A DNA stretch of 64,000 nucleotides, taken from Hirundichthys speculiger. Lineage: Eukaryota > Chordata > Actinopteri > Beloniformes > Exocoetidae. Position numbers and translations under genes: made by a program. The notes beneath the pieces are model-generated. The model made no database searches. It was not told the DNA's origin and saw only the letters and a list, made by a program, of their open reading frames with translations. The stretch lies in assembly GCA_018398805.1 (NCBI GenBank), contig JAGFBZ010000175.1:434001-498000 (forward strand), given 5' to 3'. Positions 35,274 to 48,800 of this stretch are shown here, in pieces (positions within the stretch are counted from its first letter, which is position 1; each line of letters starts with the position of its first letter).

Positions 35274-36282
35274 TAAACTATTAATGTGTAATTTATCTTT
35301 ATATTTTCGTTTACTAGTTACCCCATTCTTTCTTCAATGCTCCAGTCTCTTCATACCCTCTTTTTTTTTTCTTAGTTTCATTTTTCCCTTGTCTTGTCTT
35401 CTACTTAGTCTTTGAGACTATTTTCTTACAGTGTTGTGAGCTTATATTAGATCAGTTATAGGACATGTGTTGCCCTCAAGGAAAATTCGCTCTCTACCAT
35501 TTACCAGTTGCTAACAGGTCAGTGCAAGGATGGAGCGTGTTTGTGTGTTAGGCTAGACTGCAGCGAGCAGTCACTATGTGTTATCATGCGGCAGATATCC
35601 TGAGTTTTCTTGGAGCAATCAAGGAGATAGAAAGTCCATTCCATTCTTTATTTGCATTTTATTGGACAAATATTACCTATCAAGAATATGTAAGCAAACA
35701 CACTCGCACAGAGATATAATTTTGCTGGTCATCATTTAAGTTTGTTTACTCAAGGGTGAAATTCAAGTAAAAATATGTTAATTACTGCAGAAAAATGCAT
35801 TTGGGACAGAACATGATGGGAAAGGGAGTTAGAAATGAATGTTGAACAGACAGAATTAGAGTAGGATGCATCAGGGAATATTAAATTTAAAAATATCTAG
35901 TTATATATACGTACCATTGTGTGTCTGATAAGAGTCCGCATTGCACGTTTTCATACATAGATCCATAAAAACCCTTCCACTGTCACTGGAAAGCCCCAGT
36001 CTGTATGAGGTCACCTACAGTCAGGAGCTGTTAAATTGGTGCAAGCAAAGTTTATTTATGTCTGTCATAACCTGAAAAACATTGCATTTTCCTGTTAGCC
36101 AGCAGTCAACACAGTGTATGCAAACACAAAGCAGGGACATATGCACATGCTGACAACATACACACTGTCATAGACGCAAAAATACTGGTGCTTTCTCTTT
36201 TCCTCATCCTGTCTATGTCTGTACTCCTCCGTCTTGTTTTGTGCAAAACATACTGTCGTTTTTTTTTCCCTTACTCTTTTTC

Positions 36283-36420
36283 AGAATCAGAATTGCTTTA
36301 TTGCCAATGTCAGTGGAAATGCGTTCATAAACTAGGAATTTGCTATAGTATGATGGTGCAAACATAGGCATAAAAAGTAGTAATAATAACTATAGAAAAA
36401 AGATAAAATGAAAAAAATAT
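36283..36420 (-). repeat. LINE 3'-end-like repeat
   Basis: The sequence begins cagaatcagaattgctttattgcc and continues with ggaatttgct and ggtgcaaacataggcataaa. It resembles a frequent fish LINE 3' terminus in reverse orientation. No coding part is attached. Confidence 0.35.
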
Positions 36421-37174
36421 AATTGGATTTAGATTAAATTAAAAGGGCATGCAGGGTTAATTGCTCATCTGTAGTTGTAACTGAGAGATAAAAAAAAATA
36501 GAAACTCCTTGTTCTAGAATTTTCTGGATCAGACATGCTTTATACTTCAGTATTGTCTAACGAGTTGAATTAATATTCATACATCCATGAGTTCTTCCCA
36601 ACCTACCGAATAATACCTGTGTGCAACACAACGACAGCCCCCACTTGTATGAAATATGACTTCATCTCCTGCTTTGTATTTCTTTACTTTCTTGTGGTGT
36701 GACTTTGTTCATTAGTGTGCCCATTTATTTTTTCTTACATGTGTTCTCCCTTCTCACTTACTCTTTTTTGCATCTGTATCTGTCCTCATATTATAATGTA
36801 AAAATGTGGTCAGCAATTTTTTTTAAAATATATTTTTATTGACTTTTTTAGGGAAAAAAATACAAACAGAAAAGACAAAAAAGACGAACTAACAAACATA
36901 CATACATTCAAATTTTGCAGTTGCATCAACTGGAACCAGAAAAAAAAAAAAAAAAAAAGAAAATGGCACATTGTGACAGGTGGTGAAGCAAATGGGTATC
37001 GTATGTATAGATATTCAAGTCTATTGCATTCACGGAGCCTCTACGAGGGGAGGGAAGATCAAAGCCTAGCTTTAATATAGTCCATAAAAGGCTTCCAAGT
37101 TTTCTCAAACTTATCTGAAGATCCACATATAGTGAATCTCAACTTTTCAAGTTTGAGGAGCTGTAGAATTTCTC

Positions 37175-39150
37175 TCATCCACCGAGTCCAGGACTCTTCC
37201 AATTTAGAAGAATCAGTTTCTGGGCCAGCAAAGTGACAAATTTTGTAATTTTAAGGTTGTTTCCAGATAGGTTTTTATTGTTCTCTCCCACTACGCCAAA
37301 AATGGCTATCCTTGGGTCTGGCTGGATCTCTATCTTGACCTCCGAAAGAGTGTTAAAGATTGAAGTCCAATATTTGTGTAATTTAGGACAAAACCAGAAT
37401 GAGTGTGCCAGGGAGCTCGGTGTGAGCCTACATCTGTCACACATTGGGTCCACATCCGGTAACAATTTCGACAGTCTAACTTTGGAAAAGTGAAGACGAT
37501 GCAACACCTTAAATTGAATGAGGCCATGTTGGGCACAAATTGAGGCTGTGTGCACCCCCTCCTGGGCTCTTTGCCACTGCTCTGTTGTCAAGGTCACCCC
37601 CAGATCATCCTCCCATGCAGACTTTATAAATTGTAGTGATGGACTTTGTTGACTTGACAAGAAAATATAAATGAAGGAGATAGCTCCCCTCTTTGAGGGT
37701 TTGAAGTTGAACAGTGATTCCAAAGGGGACTCCTCAGAAAGATAAGGAAAAGAGGGTACGTTAGTTTTGATATAACTGCGAATCTGGGAGAATTTGAAAA
37801 GGTGTGATTGGGGTAAGTTGAATTTACTCCGTAGCTGCAAAAAGGTAGAAAATATTTCATATATGAATAGAGCCTTCATATTGGCTATACCATTACGTTT
37901 CCAAATGTGAAAGGAGTCCTTTATAACAGACAGTGGGAAAAGGGGGCTTGGATAGATGGGGGGCCAGCAGGGATCTGTTATGCCAACCATGCTGCCACCT
38001 CACAGCAGACCATATTTTCAGAGATTGGGTAACAATGGGGTTATTCTTAACATAGTGCAGTGATAAAGGCATTGGAGAAAACGAGGGTAGTCAAGGAAGT
38101 CAGACCACAGGAATTATGTTCCATTTGTACCCAAAGAAGGATTCTCATCCTGCTTATCAAACTGTACCCAAAATGATAAAGCATGAATATTATACGACCA
38201 GTCGTAAAACTGAAAATTAGGTAGTCCCATACCTCCACTCAGTTTTGGTCGCTGCATGTATGCTCTCCTAATTCCGGGTTTCTTCTTGTTTCATATGAAA
38301 TTCGAAATAATTTTATCAAGGGTTGAGAAGAAAGATTCCCATTTTACAATAGGAATAGTTTGAATAAGAACAAAAATTTTGGAAGGACAGTCATTTTTTA
38401 ATATTGGTTCTACCTGCTAGAGTGATATGAAGATGGGACCACCTTTCCAAGTCCGGATAGTGCGTTCAATTAGAGGCTTAACGTTTGCAGCAAACAGACC
38501 AGCCATACTCCTTGTCACCACCACACCCAAATATTGAAAAGAGCTTGTAGCTATTTTAAATGGTAGGTGAGAATATGAAAGGCTAAGTGCAGCCTTATTA
38601 ACTGTGAAAAGCTCACTCTTACAGTAATTTATTTTATAACCTGAAATTTGACCGTATTCATTTAAATCAGACAGGATGGTTGGCATAGATTTTGGGGGGT
38701 TTGTTACATATAAAAGTAAGTCGTCTGCATATAAGGACACTCTATTTTCAACCTCTCTTCTATAAATCCCATCATAGCCCTCTAGAGAGTGCAATGCAAT
38801 AGCCGAAGTGCAAACAGAAGCGGGGACAAAGGACAACCCTGTCTTGTTCCCCGGCAGAGGGGGAAGTACCAGGACCTAAAAGAGTTGGTTAACATGGAAG
38901 CAAGGGGAGACTGATACAGTAACTTGACCCAGGTTATAAATCTGTCACCCAAACCAAACCTTCTGAGGACTGCAAAAAGGAAATCCCATTCGACCCAGTC
39001 AAAGGCCTTCTCACCGTCCAAAAAAAGAAGAACCTCTGGGCACTGAGGGGCCGGGTCAGGGGAATAGAAGATATTGTAGAGCTTGCGGAGATTGGAAAAA
39101 AAGAAAGCAGTTTTTCATAAACCCTGTCTCATCAGCCAATAAAATTGACG
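37175..39150 (-). pseudogene. L1-like ORF2, RT and C-terminal parts, broken
   Basis: In minus-strand order: LPSILLADETGFMKNC, then FLDGEKAFDWVEWDFLF and RQGCPLSPLLFAL (38782-39150). The catalytic box SLYADDLLLYV lies near 38720, with SGYKINYCKSEL, ATSSFQYLGV and further thumb sequence down to 38417. A C-terminal segment of 271 codons at 37175-37990 carries the L1 Cys/His motif CDRCRLTPSSLAHSFWFCP. Frame changes near 38800 and between 38000 and 38417 break the ORF. The endonuclease domain is missing. The YADD residues are intact. Confidence 0.88.
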
Positions 39151-39962
39151 GCACTGTCTGCAGTCACTTACAATTTTGGTCTGCGTAGGGTCGGGGGGGG
39201 CATATCTGCGTCGTCTGCTTCATACATGCAGACGACCTGATTTCTGAGTATAAACCAGGCTTTAGCTCCCTTAAACTTAAAAAATAAGTGGTGCACTTGT
39301 CATTCCCCCCCACTTTTTTCCTTCTACATAGCAATACGTAGTGTACCATGACATCTTTTTTTCCTCTTCACCCTTTAAATTTAGTGATGGCTTTTGAGAT
39401 ATGACATGCAAAAAGGTATTCTGTTAATTGCAATTGAAACAAGTCAATAAAATGTATTGGTGTTAGACAAGTACAAACCAATTCAAACAAGATAAAAGGG
39501 GAAAAAAAGGTCACTACCATGACTATAAACATATTTTCTGTTTTTGCAATATTTCTGGCCTTTCAGTAACTGCTAAGTCACAGCCATTTCAAAACACTTC
39601 ACAGAGGTAAATACAAATAGAGTTGAAGTACAAAACTTCCCAAGATTTAAAATACTCTAAGTATAATAAACATTGAACCAGACAACTTTGCTAAAAGAGC
39701 ATGGAGATATAGCCCAAAACTTAATAGATAATAGGACTGATTGGTGGTGGGGTTACTGTCTTACCGCTGTTAATTCTTGTACTTTACTTACATTAGCAAC
39801 GTCTGCCGTTTTGTAAGAAGTGGAAAGAAAAAAATTAAAAAAGCAAGAAAAAAACACTTTAGTATACATCCGCTTCCATTGTAATTAAGTTGTGCTTCTT
39901 GTTTTTCCATGGCTCCATCTGCCACTGGTAATATTAAAAGCGAACCGGGAGGGAGGAATTAT

Positions 39963-40814
39963 TTATCCAACCTGCTGCGGAAATATTTTCTTCTGGTAAA
40001 AATCCTCTGCTGCTTGTGGAGAGTCGAAGGTATGATGGACACCGTTTATATTGATGGCGAGGACCACCGGGTAGTACAGGCTGTAGTCGATCTTTGCCTG
40101 CCGGAGCTTTGCCTTTATTCCATTGAAAGTGGCCCGGAGCTTGCTCACCTTGGCCGGCAGGTCCGGGAATATATGCATCGGTGTGCCCCGGTAGGAGAGG
40201 GGGCCCTTGCCTTTTGCGAGGCCCAAAATTTTCTCTTTTTGCGCATAATAATGCAGTCGGGCGATGAATGGTCTTGGTCGGGCTCCCTTTTTTGGTTTTG
40301 GCGCCAGCAAGCGGTGGACCCCGTCCACTTCCACTAGGGTGGGAAAGTTCTCAGCTCCCAGGACGTCGGTAATATGCTCTGACATGAATTTTGTGGGACA
40401 AACCCCTTCAGTCCCTTCCAGAATGCCGATAAACCTCAAGTTTTGTCACCGGCTCCAGCTTTCCAGATCCAAGCATTTATCCTTAAGATGTGTCAGCTCA
40501 CTCGTTTTCGATTTGTCGAGGCGTTCCAGCTGCTGAATGCGGTCTTGAACATCTGTAAGGCTGCGCGCCATGTCGGTCGGCTTGGTGAGCACCTGAGCCT
40601 GCTCCTGCTGAAGTTTATTTATCTCCTCTACCCTCTCGTAGCGCAGCGCATGGAGGCTCGTTGATGTTTCCGAGTGTATAGCTTCGATTTCTTGCCTTAG
40701 CTCTTTATGGAGAGAGGAAATTTCTGCTCTGAGGTCCATCAGGATTGCTTTACGGGAGAGCTGAAGTTCTTCGTGGAGTAGTTCAGCTGTGAGTTGACTC
40801 CCCTCTTTTGCCAT
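39963..40814 (-). pseudogene. L1-like ORF1 with a single stop codon
   Basis: The frame starts MAKEGSQLTAELL at 40814. A long coiled coil follows (about residues 10-115, with heptads such as RAEISSLHKELRQEIEAIH). After SWSR comes QNLRFIGILEGTE, the start of the RNA-binding RRM of L1 ORF1p, then a C-terminal domain including RPFIARLHYYAQKEKIL, ending at taa 39963-39965. The two halves are in the same frame. They are separated only by one tga at 40443-40445, where related proteins have arginine or a similar residue, consistent with a cga to tga CpG change. Confidence 0.88.
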
Positions 40815-41967
40815 CTTGCCCCACCAGTTAACTATCGACTGCCTTGTTGCGTTACATCAGACTAGTTAAACTGTAAATTAAAAAGTGCATGAGATAACTG
40901 AAAAGTGAAACGGGAGCCGTAAGGACCTACGTCTGCTCCATGCGGTAGAAGACCGGAAGTCTTGTGGTCAGCAAATTTTAAACATCCTTTCCTACCTGTC
41001 TTTGTCCTCTATTGCATTTGCATGGTTTGAGCACACTAATTGCAGCATTAAAGCTTTGACTTTAGGCAAGTGTTAAAACAGTATTTTGCATATAGACAGA
41101 AATTAATTCAATCCTTTTTAGAAACAATAGCCATAGGCGTATTACTGAAGTGCTAAGGTGATCAGGTCATAGAAGATTTATTGCTGAGCATGCTAAAACC
41201 AAATTATGCCAGGAAAGTGTACCAAGTTTAATGAGCCAGTTTACGATTACCAGGATTCAAACAAGTGCTTGAAATCCTTGAGAAGCTCAAATTTTAATGT
41301 TACATATTCAGAGTTTGAAAACTGCTTAAATTGCCCATGAAGTGCTTGATTTTTTTTTTTTTTTCACAAGAAATCTAATTGAGTAGTTCACTTACTGGAT
41401 AAAAATAAATAAATACATTTGGGGAACCTAACATTAAAATTGTTTTGCCTGGGTCTTGCATTCACCTCTTTGTGATCTGCTGTTATGTTTCCACAGGTAA
41501 CCACATCACCAAAAACGTAGTCAGAGATTACAAGCACCAACGTGTTGCGAGGTTATTGATTTAATAACGGTCGGCTAGAAAAACATGTAAAAATACAAAA
41601 CATGGATAAGACAAGGAGCAAATCCATGAGCAGTCTCCTGCCAAAACTACAAAAGATATGTGCTCTCCTGTGACATGAATAATAAATCCTAGTAGGGAAT
41701 TGGTGTAGGGAAAAATTGTACATTATAATACTTTTGACAAATGCCACAAAGTAGCATATGAAACTTTGTCTCTCAGAAAACCTTGCTTGGTCATTTTTGT
41801 TTAGACAGTCATACTTTGACAGGCACAAATGTCGGTCATACCCAAAACCGTGCACTCATTTATTGCAATACACATGCACAAATTGAAAACTTGCTGGAAT
41901 ATCAGTTAATAACCAAACCTAGGTGTAACCAGTTTCTGGCTAAATGTAAAGAGAGACAGTCCTCCAC

Positions 41968-41970
<3 letters not shown>

Positions 41971-42046
<76 letters not shown>

Positions 42047-42070
42047 TTTTTTTTTTTTTTTTTTTTTTTT
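41971..42070. repeat. A34-(TA)n-T24 compound tract
   Basis: A run of 34 A, then about 20 TA units, then about 24 T. The whole 100-bp tract is nearly self-complementary and may be the fused tails of two insertions in opposite directions. Confidence 0.9.
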
Positions 42071-43159
42071 AAATTGACCATATATAATCAGTATGAGTGT
42101 GCATGTTTTTTTCCTTTTTTTTTTGTTTTGTTTTATTTGTCCATGTGATGGGTTGGTGACTTGTCCAGGTTGCATTCCTAAGCTCTTTTCTGATGAGAGG
42201 TGACTAACGGTGCAGTGAAAATGCACTGTTAATCACCTCTGCTCTTCTGGATAATCCACCCCTCATATGCATTCGGATCTGGTTGGTAAGACCTCCATAT
42301 ATTGATTTTTCCAGCATATTTCTAACCTAATTATGACTTTTTAATTCTGTTAATTTTGAAATTATATTTTTGTGCAGCTTTTCATCTTTCATACTTATTT
42401 TATGTTTTAGGTTGGACATTGAACTGACACTAGAACTGAAAAATGCAAGATTCTCTCTTATACTGTATATCATTATAATTATTGTTATAGCTAAATATTG
42501 TATCAACAAGCACATTCTGGCTAATTCCATTTTTTTTTAATATAAATGAAGCACATATTTCAGTTCTCTCTCTTCTACCCATTATTTTATCTTTATCATT
42601 ACTATTCTTTCTGCTTTGCTGATTTTTCATTTATCTCTTCTTACTGTGTAAGTGCTTCTTGACCTTTACTCACCCAAATACAAATTCAGGCACACTGTAC
42701 ACACAGATATATGTTAAAGTATGGGAAGGGATGGCTCAGCTAAAACCACAGTGGTGTTGATTTAGAAAGAAAATAGTTAGGCTAAGAGAGGAGTCAAGTG
42801 GAAAAAAACTGTACATATTGCTTCCAGACTTATCAGTGTTAATGTACCCATAAACTAATATACCAGGCAAGTTTGCTTAAGATTTTGTGGCACTCTTGCT
42901 CCTTTCCATGTATTATTATTAATATATATATTTTTTTGTTTATCTTTTTCTTGGACTATACCGCAATAACAATGATATACTTACAGTGTGGCTGTCTAGT
43001 ACGGAAACACAGACACACATGCACGTGCACGCACTTATTGGATCAATTTATTTATTAGACTGAATTAATAATTTAATTACTCCAGTAGAATTACTGCTAT
43101 TAATTAATTTTACACTATAGGTAATGTTCATTGAGCCTAGGTGGGATTTAGTATTACCA

Positions 43160-43290
43160 GTTAGCTGAAACAGCATGCTTTTGGACTTTGGGAGGAAACC
43201 AGAGTACCCACACAAACAGGGAACGTGGAAACTTCAACTGGACGTTCTTGCTGTGAAGTGACAATGCTAACCACCGGAGCCACCATAGCA
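43160..43290. repeat. Dispersed teleost repeat fragment
   Basis: Contains tttgggaggaaaccagagta, then cagggaacgtggaaacttc and ttcttgctgtgaagtgaca, ending aaccaccggagccacca. This is a very frequent degenerate repeat in fish genomes, probably LINE-derived. A related fragment lies at 21920-21985. Confidence 0.55.
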
Positions 43291-43475
43291 GCATTACTAA
43301 GCGCTCATTACAGAGTTAAAAACTTAAAAAAGGGAAGGTCTCGAGCCTAACCTCAAGTATAGAGAAGGTCTGCCTACGGGACTGAGGCCAGAAGGCCATA
43401 TAATTATGTTTAGGCCTAAAGTTGAATAATAACCCAGAATTATAAATTACAGCTCTTCCACCTGTTCCTCTAGAA

Positions 43476-44174
43476 CAGGGGTCGGACAACCTTTACTATC
43501 AAAAGAGCCATTCTTTGCCCCTCTCTCCTCAATAAAATTCATCTGGAGCCGCAAAACTTATTTGACCCTTAAAATGAAGATCACACAGTATTATATAAGT
43601 TTTATATATAGTTATACTGTATTCAGAGGAATCTATCCAAAAACTTATTCCTAGTATGTTTGGCAGTTTTTAAAGCTTTTAATAAGTATGTGGATCCAAA
43701 AGATTGACAGGACTCCAAATAAAAATGTCTTCATGTTCTCATTAGTGTCAGGAATGACATTCATGATTTTCATGTTTCAAAGACAGATTTGTCGGGTTTG
43801 GGAAGGTTTCCAAGATCGCTCCATTGGTGTGTTACACCACTACAGCACACCGACGTGGTGTGGGAAATATTTCTTTATTTTTTACAGTGGTATATGAGGA
43901 ACACATAAAGATGTGCAGTGCTAGTCACAGAGCGTGTGGTCACCTTTTTTTTTTTTTTTTTACCCGGAATGCAACACACAGATGGGACTTCCTTGTTGCA
44001 GTAACCTGGCAGTATTTTGCGCTAAACACACTAATTCTGCCCCCTGCTGGCAAGCAACCTACATGGCACTACATGTACTCCAGAGCGAGAATCGCCTTCT
44101 GACAAGTTTTTTTTCCCCAAAGCTACAGGGAGTCACTGCAGAGTGTGTAAAGAGCCGCAGGTTGCTAACCCCTG
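43476..44174. mobile_element. hAT-type element H (699 bp)
   Basis: Ends caggggtcggacaacc and ggttgctaacccctg, with a perfect 8-bp duplication ctctagaa at 43468-43475 and 44175-44182. Sub-terminal agagcc/gagccgca motifs on both ends are typical of this hAT family. It has no transposase. An 18-base T run is at 43944-43961. Confidence 0.93.
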
Positions 44175-45519
44175 CTCTAGAATGTGATAATAAGTATGAG
44201 TAGTGGGGCCTGATTCATTCAGGCTAATATCATCTGCTTGCTGCATCAAAGCCAACCAATAAAAGAGAGAGATCAAAATGGTGATTATTAAATAATTTAT
44301 AATTTACTTTTTTTTTTCAGTCAGCCAATTTTTAATCTCAAATCAAATTGGAGAAGGTCACTCCTTTTACATAAAATTTTTATCATATTTGAATGGTCCA
44401 GTGGCAGACACAGTACTACTGTGGTAGTGGGTGGGTGATTGCTCTAACAGATGGACAGAAAAGAGTTTGACTACAACTCTGCCTCTTGGCCTTGACCCAG
44501 AGCTGAGGACTATCAATAACTATACCAAGATAAAGTGTGACATTTTGTGGAAATCGTTGAATTGCCAGTTGCCACTTGTCAAAGTATGTTCTCAGACTAT
44601 GACCTTCCTCTGTAAATGCATATTATACAAATGCGCTAAAGCGGATGCTCAAATGGGCTGTATTATGCAATTCTTATGAAACCACATTTTAAATGTCATT
44701 ATATTCAAATTGATGCATAAACACAGGGACACACATTTTGCTGGTTACATATTTGAAAGGCTCAATACATGTACATCTGACATTTTGATTCTAAAAGCGC
44801 ATAAATTGAAAACACTTCATACTCACAGATATATCATCCTAATACAAGGTGGTTCATGTAAAAATGATCAGACTGGTATTTTAGGTTTAATTGAACTAAA
44901 CACTTAATAAATTCATGTTCACAATTGCTTCATACAATAAATACATAATAAAATGTCACTTTTCTGTGGGATGCATAACATTTGTCTATTATCTGTAATT
45001 ATCATAAATTCATGATGTAAATCTTTTGGAATACATATATTCTTAGTACAGTGTTGGGTAAACTAAGTTAAGTTTAATTTTAAGTAGGATTTCAATAATT
45101 GATGTACCAGATTCTGTGAAAACTCAATACAGTTCCACCTGCCCCAGCATTAGTTTGCCAAATCTAGGTTAACTATTGTAATTCAATTTTAAAATTAAGC
45201 ACAGTTTTCTTTTTCTGAATGTTAAAACAAGTTTCTTTGGTACAATATGAACACTAACTTTCTATTGACTATATGGGCTTATATGAGGGGTGCAGTGATG
45301 CAATTGGCTCACTATATACAATATTTGAATCACAAGGACGTAGCAATAATCTACAATCAAAACAAAAGTTTCAGAGATGAGAGAAATGTGTGGCAAAACA
45401 GCTTTTTATTTGACTGGTACACAAAACGATGCTTTTTTCATGAGTTAGAACTGCAAATGGATGAATTGTGCATGAGCAGAAGAATTTAAATCTTTTCCAC
45501 AACTTCAAAATAATAATTT

Positions 45520-45524
<5 letters not shown>

Positions 45525-45566
<42 letters not shown>
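45525..45566. repeat. TA microsatellite
   Basis: About 20 TA units directly adjoin the left end of the Tc1 element that follows, which inserted at a TA. Confidence 0.9.
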
Positions 45567-47203
<1,637 letters not shown>

Positions 47204-47764
47204 TATATAAATTAAGTTAGTTAGTACAGCTATGCCAAGTGCAAAAAAATGGCAAACAGTGGCTAGAAAACATATTTCCAGTGGTCTGCAACTACACTGT
47301 CCATCCTAAGATATGGTCCTGTTCTTTTTCAAGAATATATCCATTTCTGTTTTCTGAAAGAAGTTGTGACCTTTGAGCAATAACTGTCTCTGGCAGTTGA
47401 AAAGACAAGTTCACTTGGAACAGAGGCTCCGGGAGCAGAAAGTTATGCTTTGTCTGGGAGAGGTGGCAAAGATACTGAGAACAGTTTTCTTGCCACCATT
47501 TCAGGGGGCAGCTACTGAGTGGGATAGGGGTCTCTTTTCTGTAGCGTTCTGATCTGGAGTGTTGTGGCTCGGTAGAGAGAGTCCCCAAGCAAGGGCTGAC
47601 TTCCTGGAAGCAGGTTCTGTCAAGCCTTGCTCAGCTCCACCTGCTGCCTCTTCACCCATTTGCTCACTTTCATCTTGTGTGGCCTGACTGTTAAGGACTT
47701 TTCATGACGCAGTGGTGGCATTTTTAACGCTGTGGTCAGCTGGGGCAGTGGAAGTGCACATGTG

Positions 47765-48358
47765 ACAGAGACTGAACAAGCTGGTCAGAAGACCTGGCTC
47801 AGTCTTGGACTGTCCATTGGAGTCCACTGAGGAGGCTGGTGAGAGGAGGCTGTTGGCCAAACTGACATCTATTATGGACAACCCCTCTCACCACCTTCAT
47901 GAGATGGTGGGAGCCCTAAGCAGCTCCTTCAGCTGCAGACTGAGGCATTCACACTCTAAGAAGGAACGTTACTGCAGGTTCTTCATTCCATCTTCCATCA
48001 GGCTGTACAACACCAGCCTCAGCCAACAATAACCTGGACTCACTACAGTTATCCAATCAATAATAACTTTATCACTTTGCACGTGTCACTTTCTTTTTTT
48101 TTTTCTGTTACATGTATAGCCCTGGCCAAAAAATTCTTATTTATTACATTCGCCACCCACCTCCATTAAAAAAAAAAAACCCACTGTACATAGTGTATAT
48201 TTCTGTATATATTTCGTCTATTTTTATTTCATTTCTCTATTTTATTGCATATTGTATGTTTATTTTACATATTTTTGTATTTCTGTATTTGTTCTTTATA
48301 TGTTGCTACTATGACAAGTTAATTTCCCACAAGTTGGATTAATAAACAAGTCCAAGTC
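47765..48358 (+). mobile_element. CR1/Rex1-type LINE 3' fragment
   Basis: The frame from about 47767 reads RLNKLVRRPGSVLD, then AGERRLLAKLTSIMDNPSHH, LSSSFSCRLRHSHSKKERY and FIPSSIRLYN, ending at 48030. This is the C-terminus of the RT ORF in fish CR1/Rex1-type LINEs. An AT-rich 3' UTR follows, ending ttaatttcccacaagttgga and taataaac. The rest of the element is absent. Confidence 0.8.
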
Positions 48359-48589
48359 TGAAAACAAAAGAAACAATGGCATTAAGTAGCAAATTTAATT
48401 CACCACACTATTTCTAACAAGCTTCATAAAACCAATAACATTTTTCAACTGCTACTGATAACATAAATTATGTAGCCAGAAGAAATTGTTTCATCCTCAA
48501 AAGATAGAAAATGATATAAAGTGGTATACACCTGATTGTGCTGAAAAAATGTCTTTCTTCTGTACCATCAAGAAGATTGCCTCACGCTG

Positions 48590-48800
48590 GCTGTGTTCTA
48601 TTCAGTTTAGTTCAATTCATTTCAAATTTATTCATATAGTATATATTACAATACAAACTGTCTTGCTTTTCAGAGAGCCAAAGCGTGAAACTTGAGCAAA
48701 TATAATTAACTATAGCTAATATTATTAAATCTTAATTAAAGAAACAATGGCAACTTAAAAAAACTCCCTACATGGGGAACAAAACCTTTACATCAAACAA
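48590..48800. repeat. Degenerate dispersed repeat
   Basis: Contains ttcaattcatttcaaattta and, later, aaagaaacaatggcaactta followed by aaaaaactccct. This resembles a common fish repeat beginning ttcaattcaatttatttata. It is strongly decayed. Confidence 0.35.

Larger units (their letters stand above)
36817..40962 (-). mobile_element. L1-like LINE with both ends and target duplication
   Basis: The element is bounded by an exact 12-bp direct repeat tgtggtcagcaa at 36805-36816 and 40963-40974, with an A-rich 3' end (T-rich on the + strand near 36817). On the minus strand it carries ORF1 (39963-40814) and parts of ORF2 (37175-39150). The 4.1-kb length is short for L1. The apurinic endonuclease and upstream part of ORF2 are absent between about 39150 and 39960, although the 5' end and ORF1 are present. 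This indicates an internal deletion rather than the usual 5' truncation. Confidence 0.88.

Noticed and set aside
39909..40664. Plus-strand frames of 142, 90 and 73 codons
   Set aside because: They are antisense to L1 ORF1, whose coiled coil and RRM motifs are on the minus strand.
41783..42148. Open frame with Lys, Tyr-Ile and Phe runs
   Set aside because: It is a translation of the A-(TA)-T simple repeat. The same applies to frames over TA and GATA tracts near 45371, 50920, 52913 and 59100.
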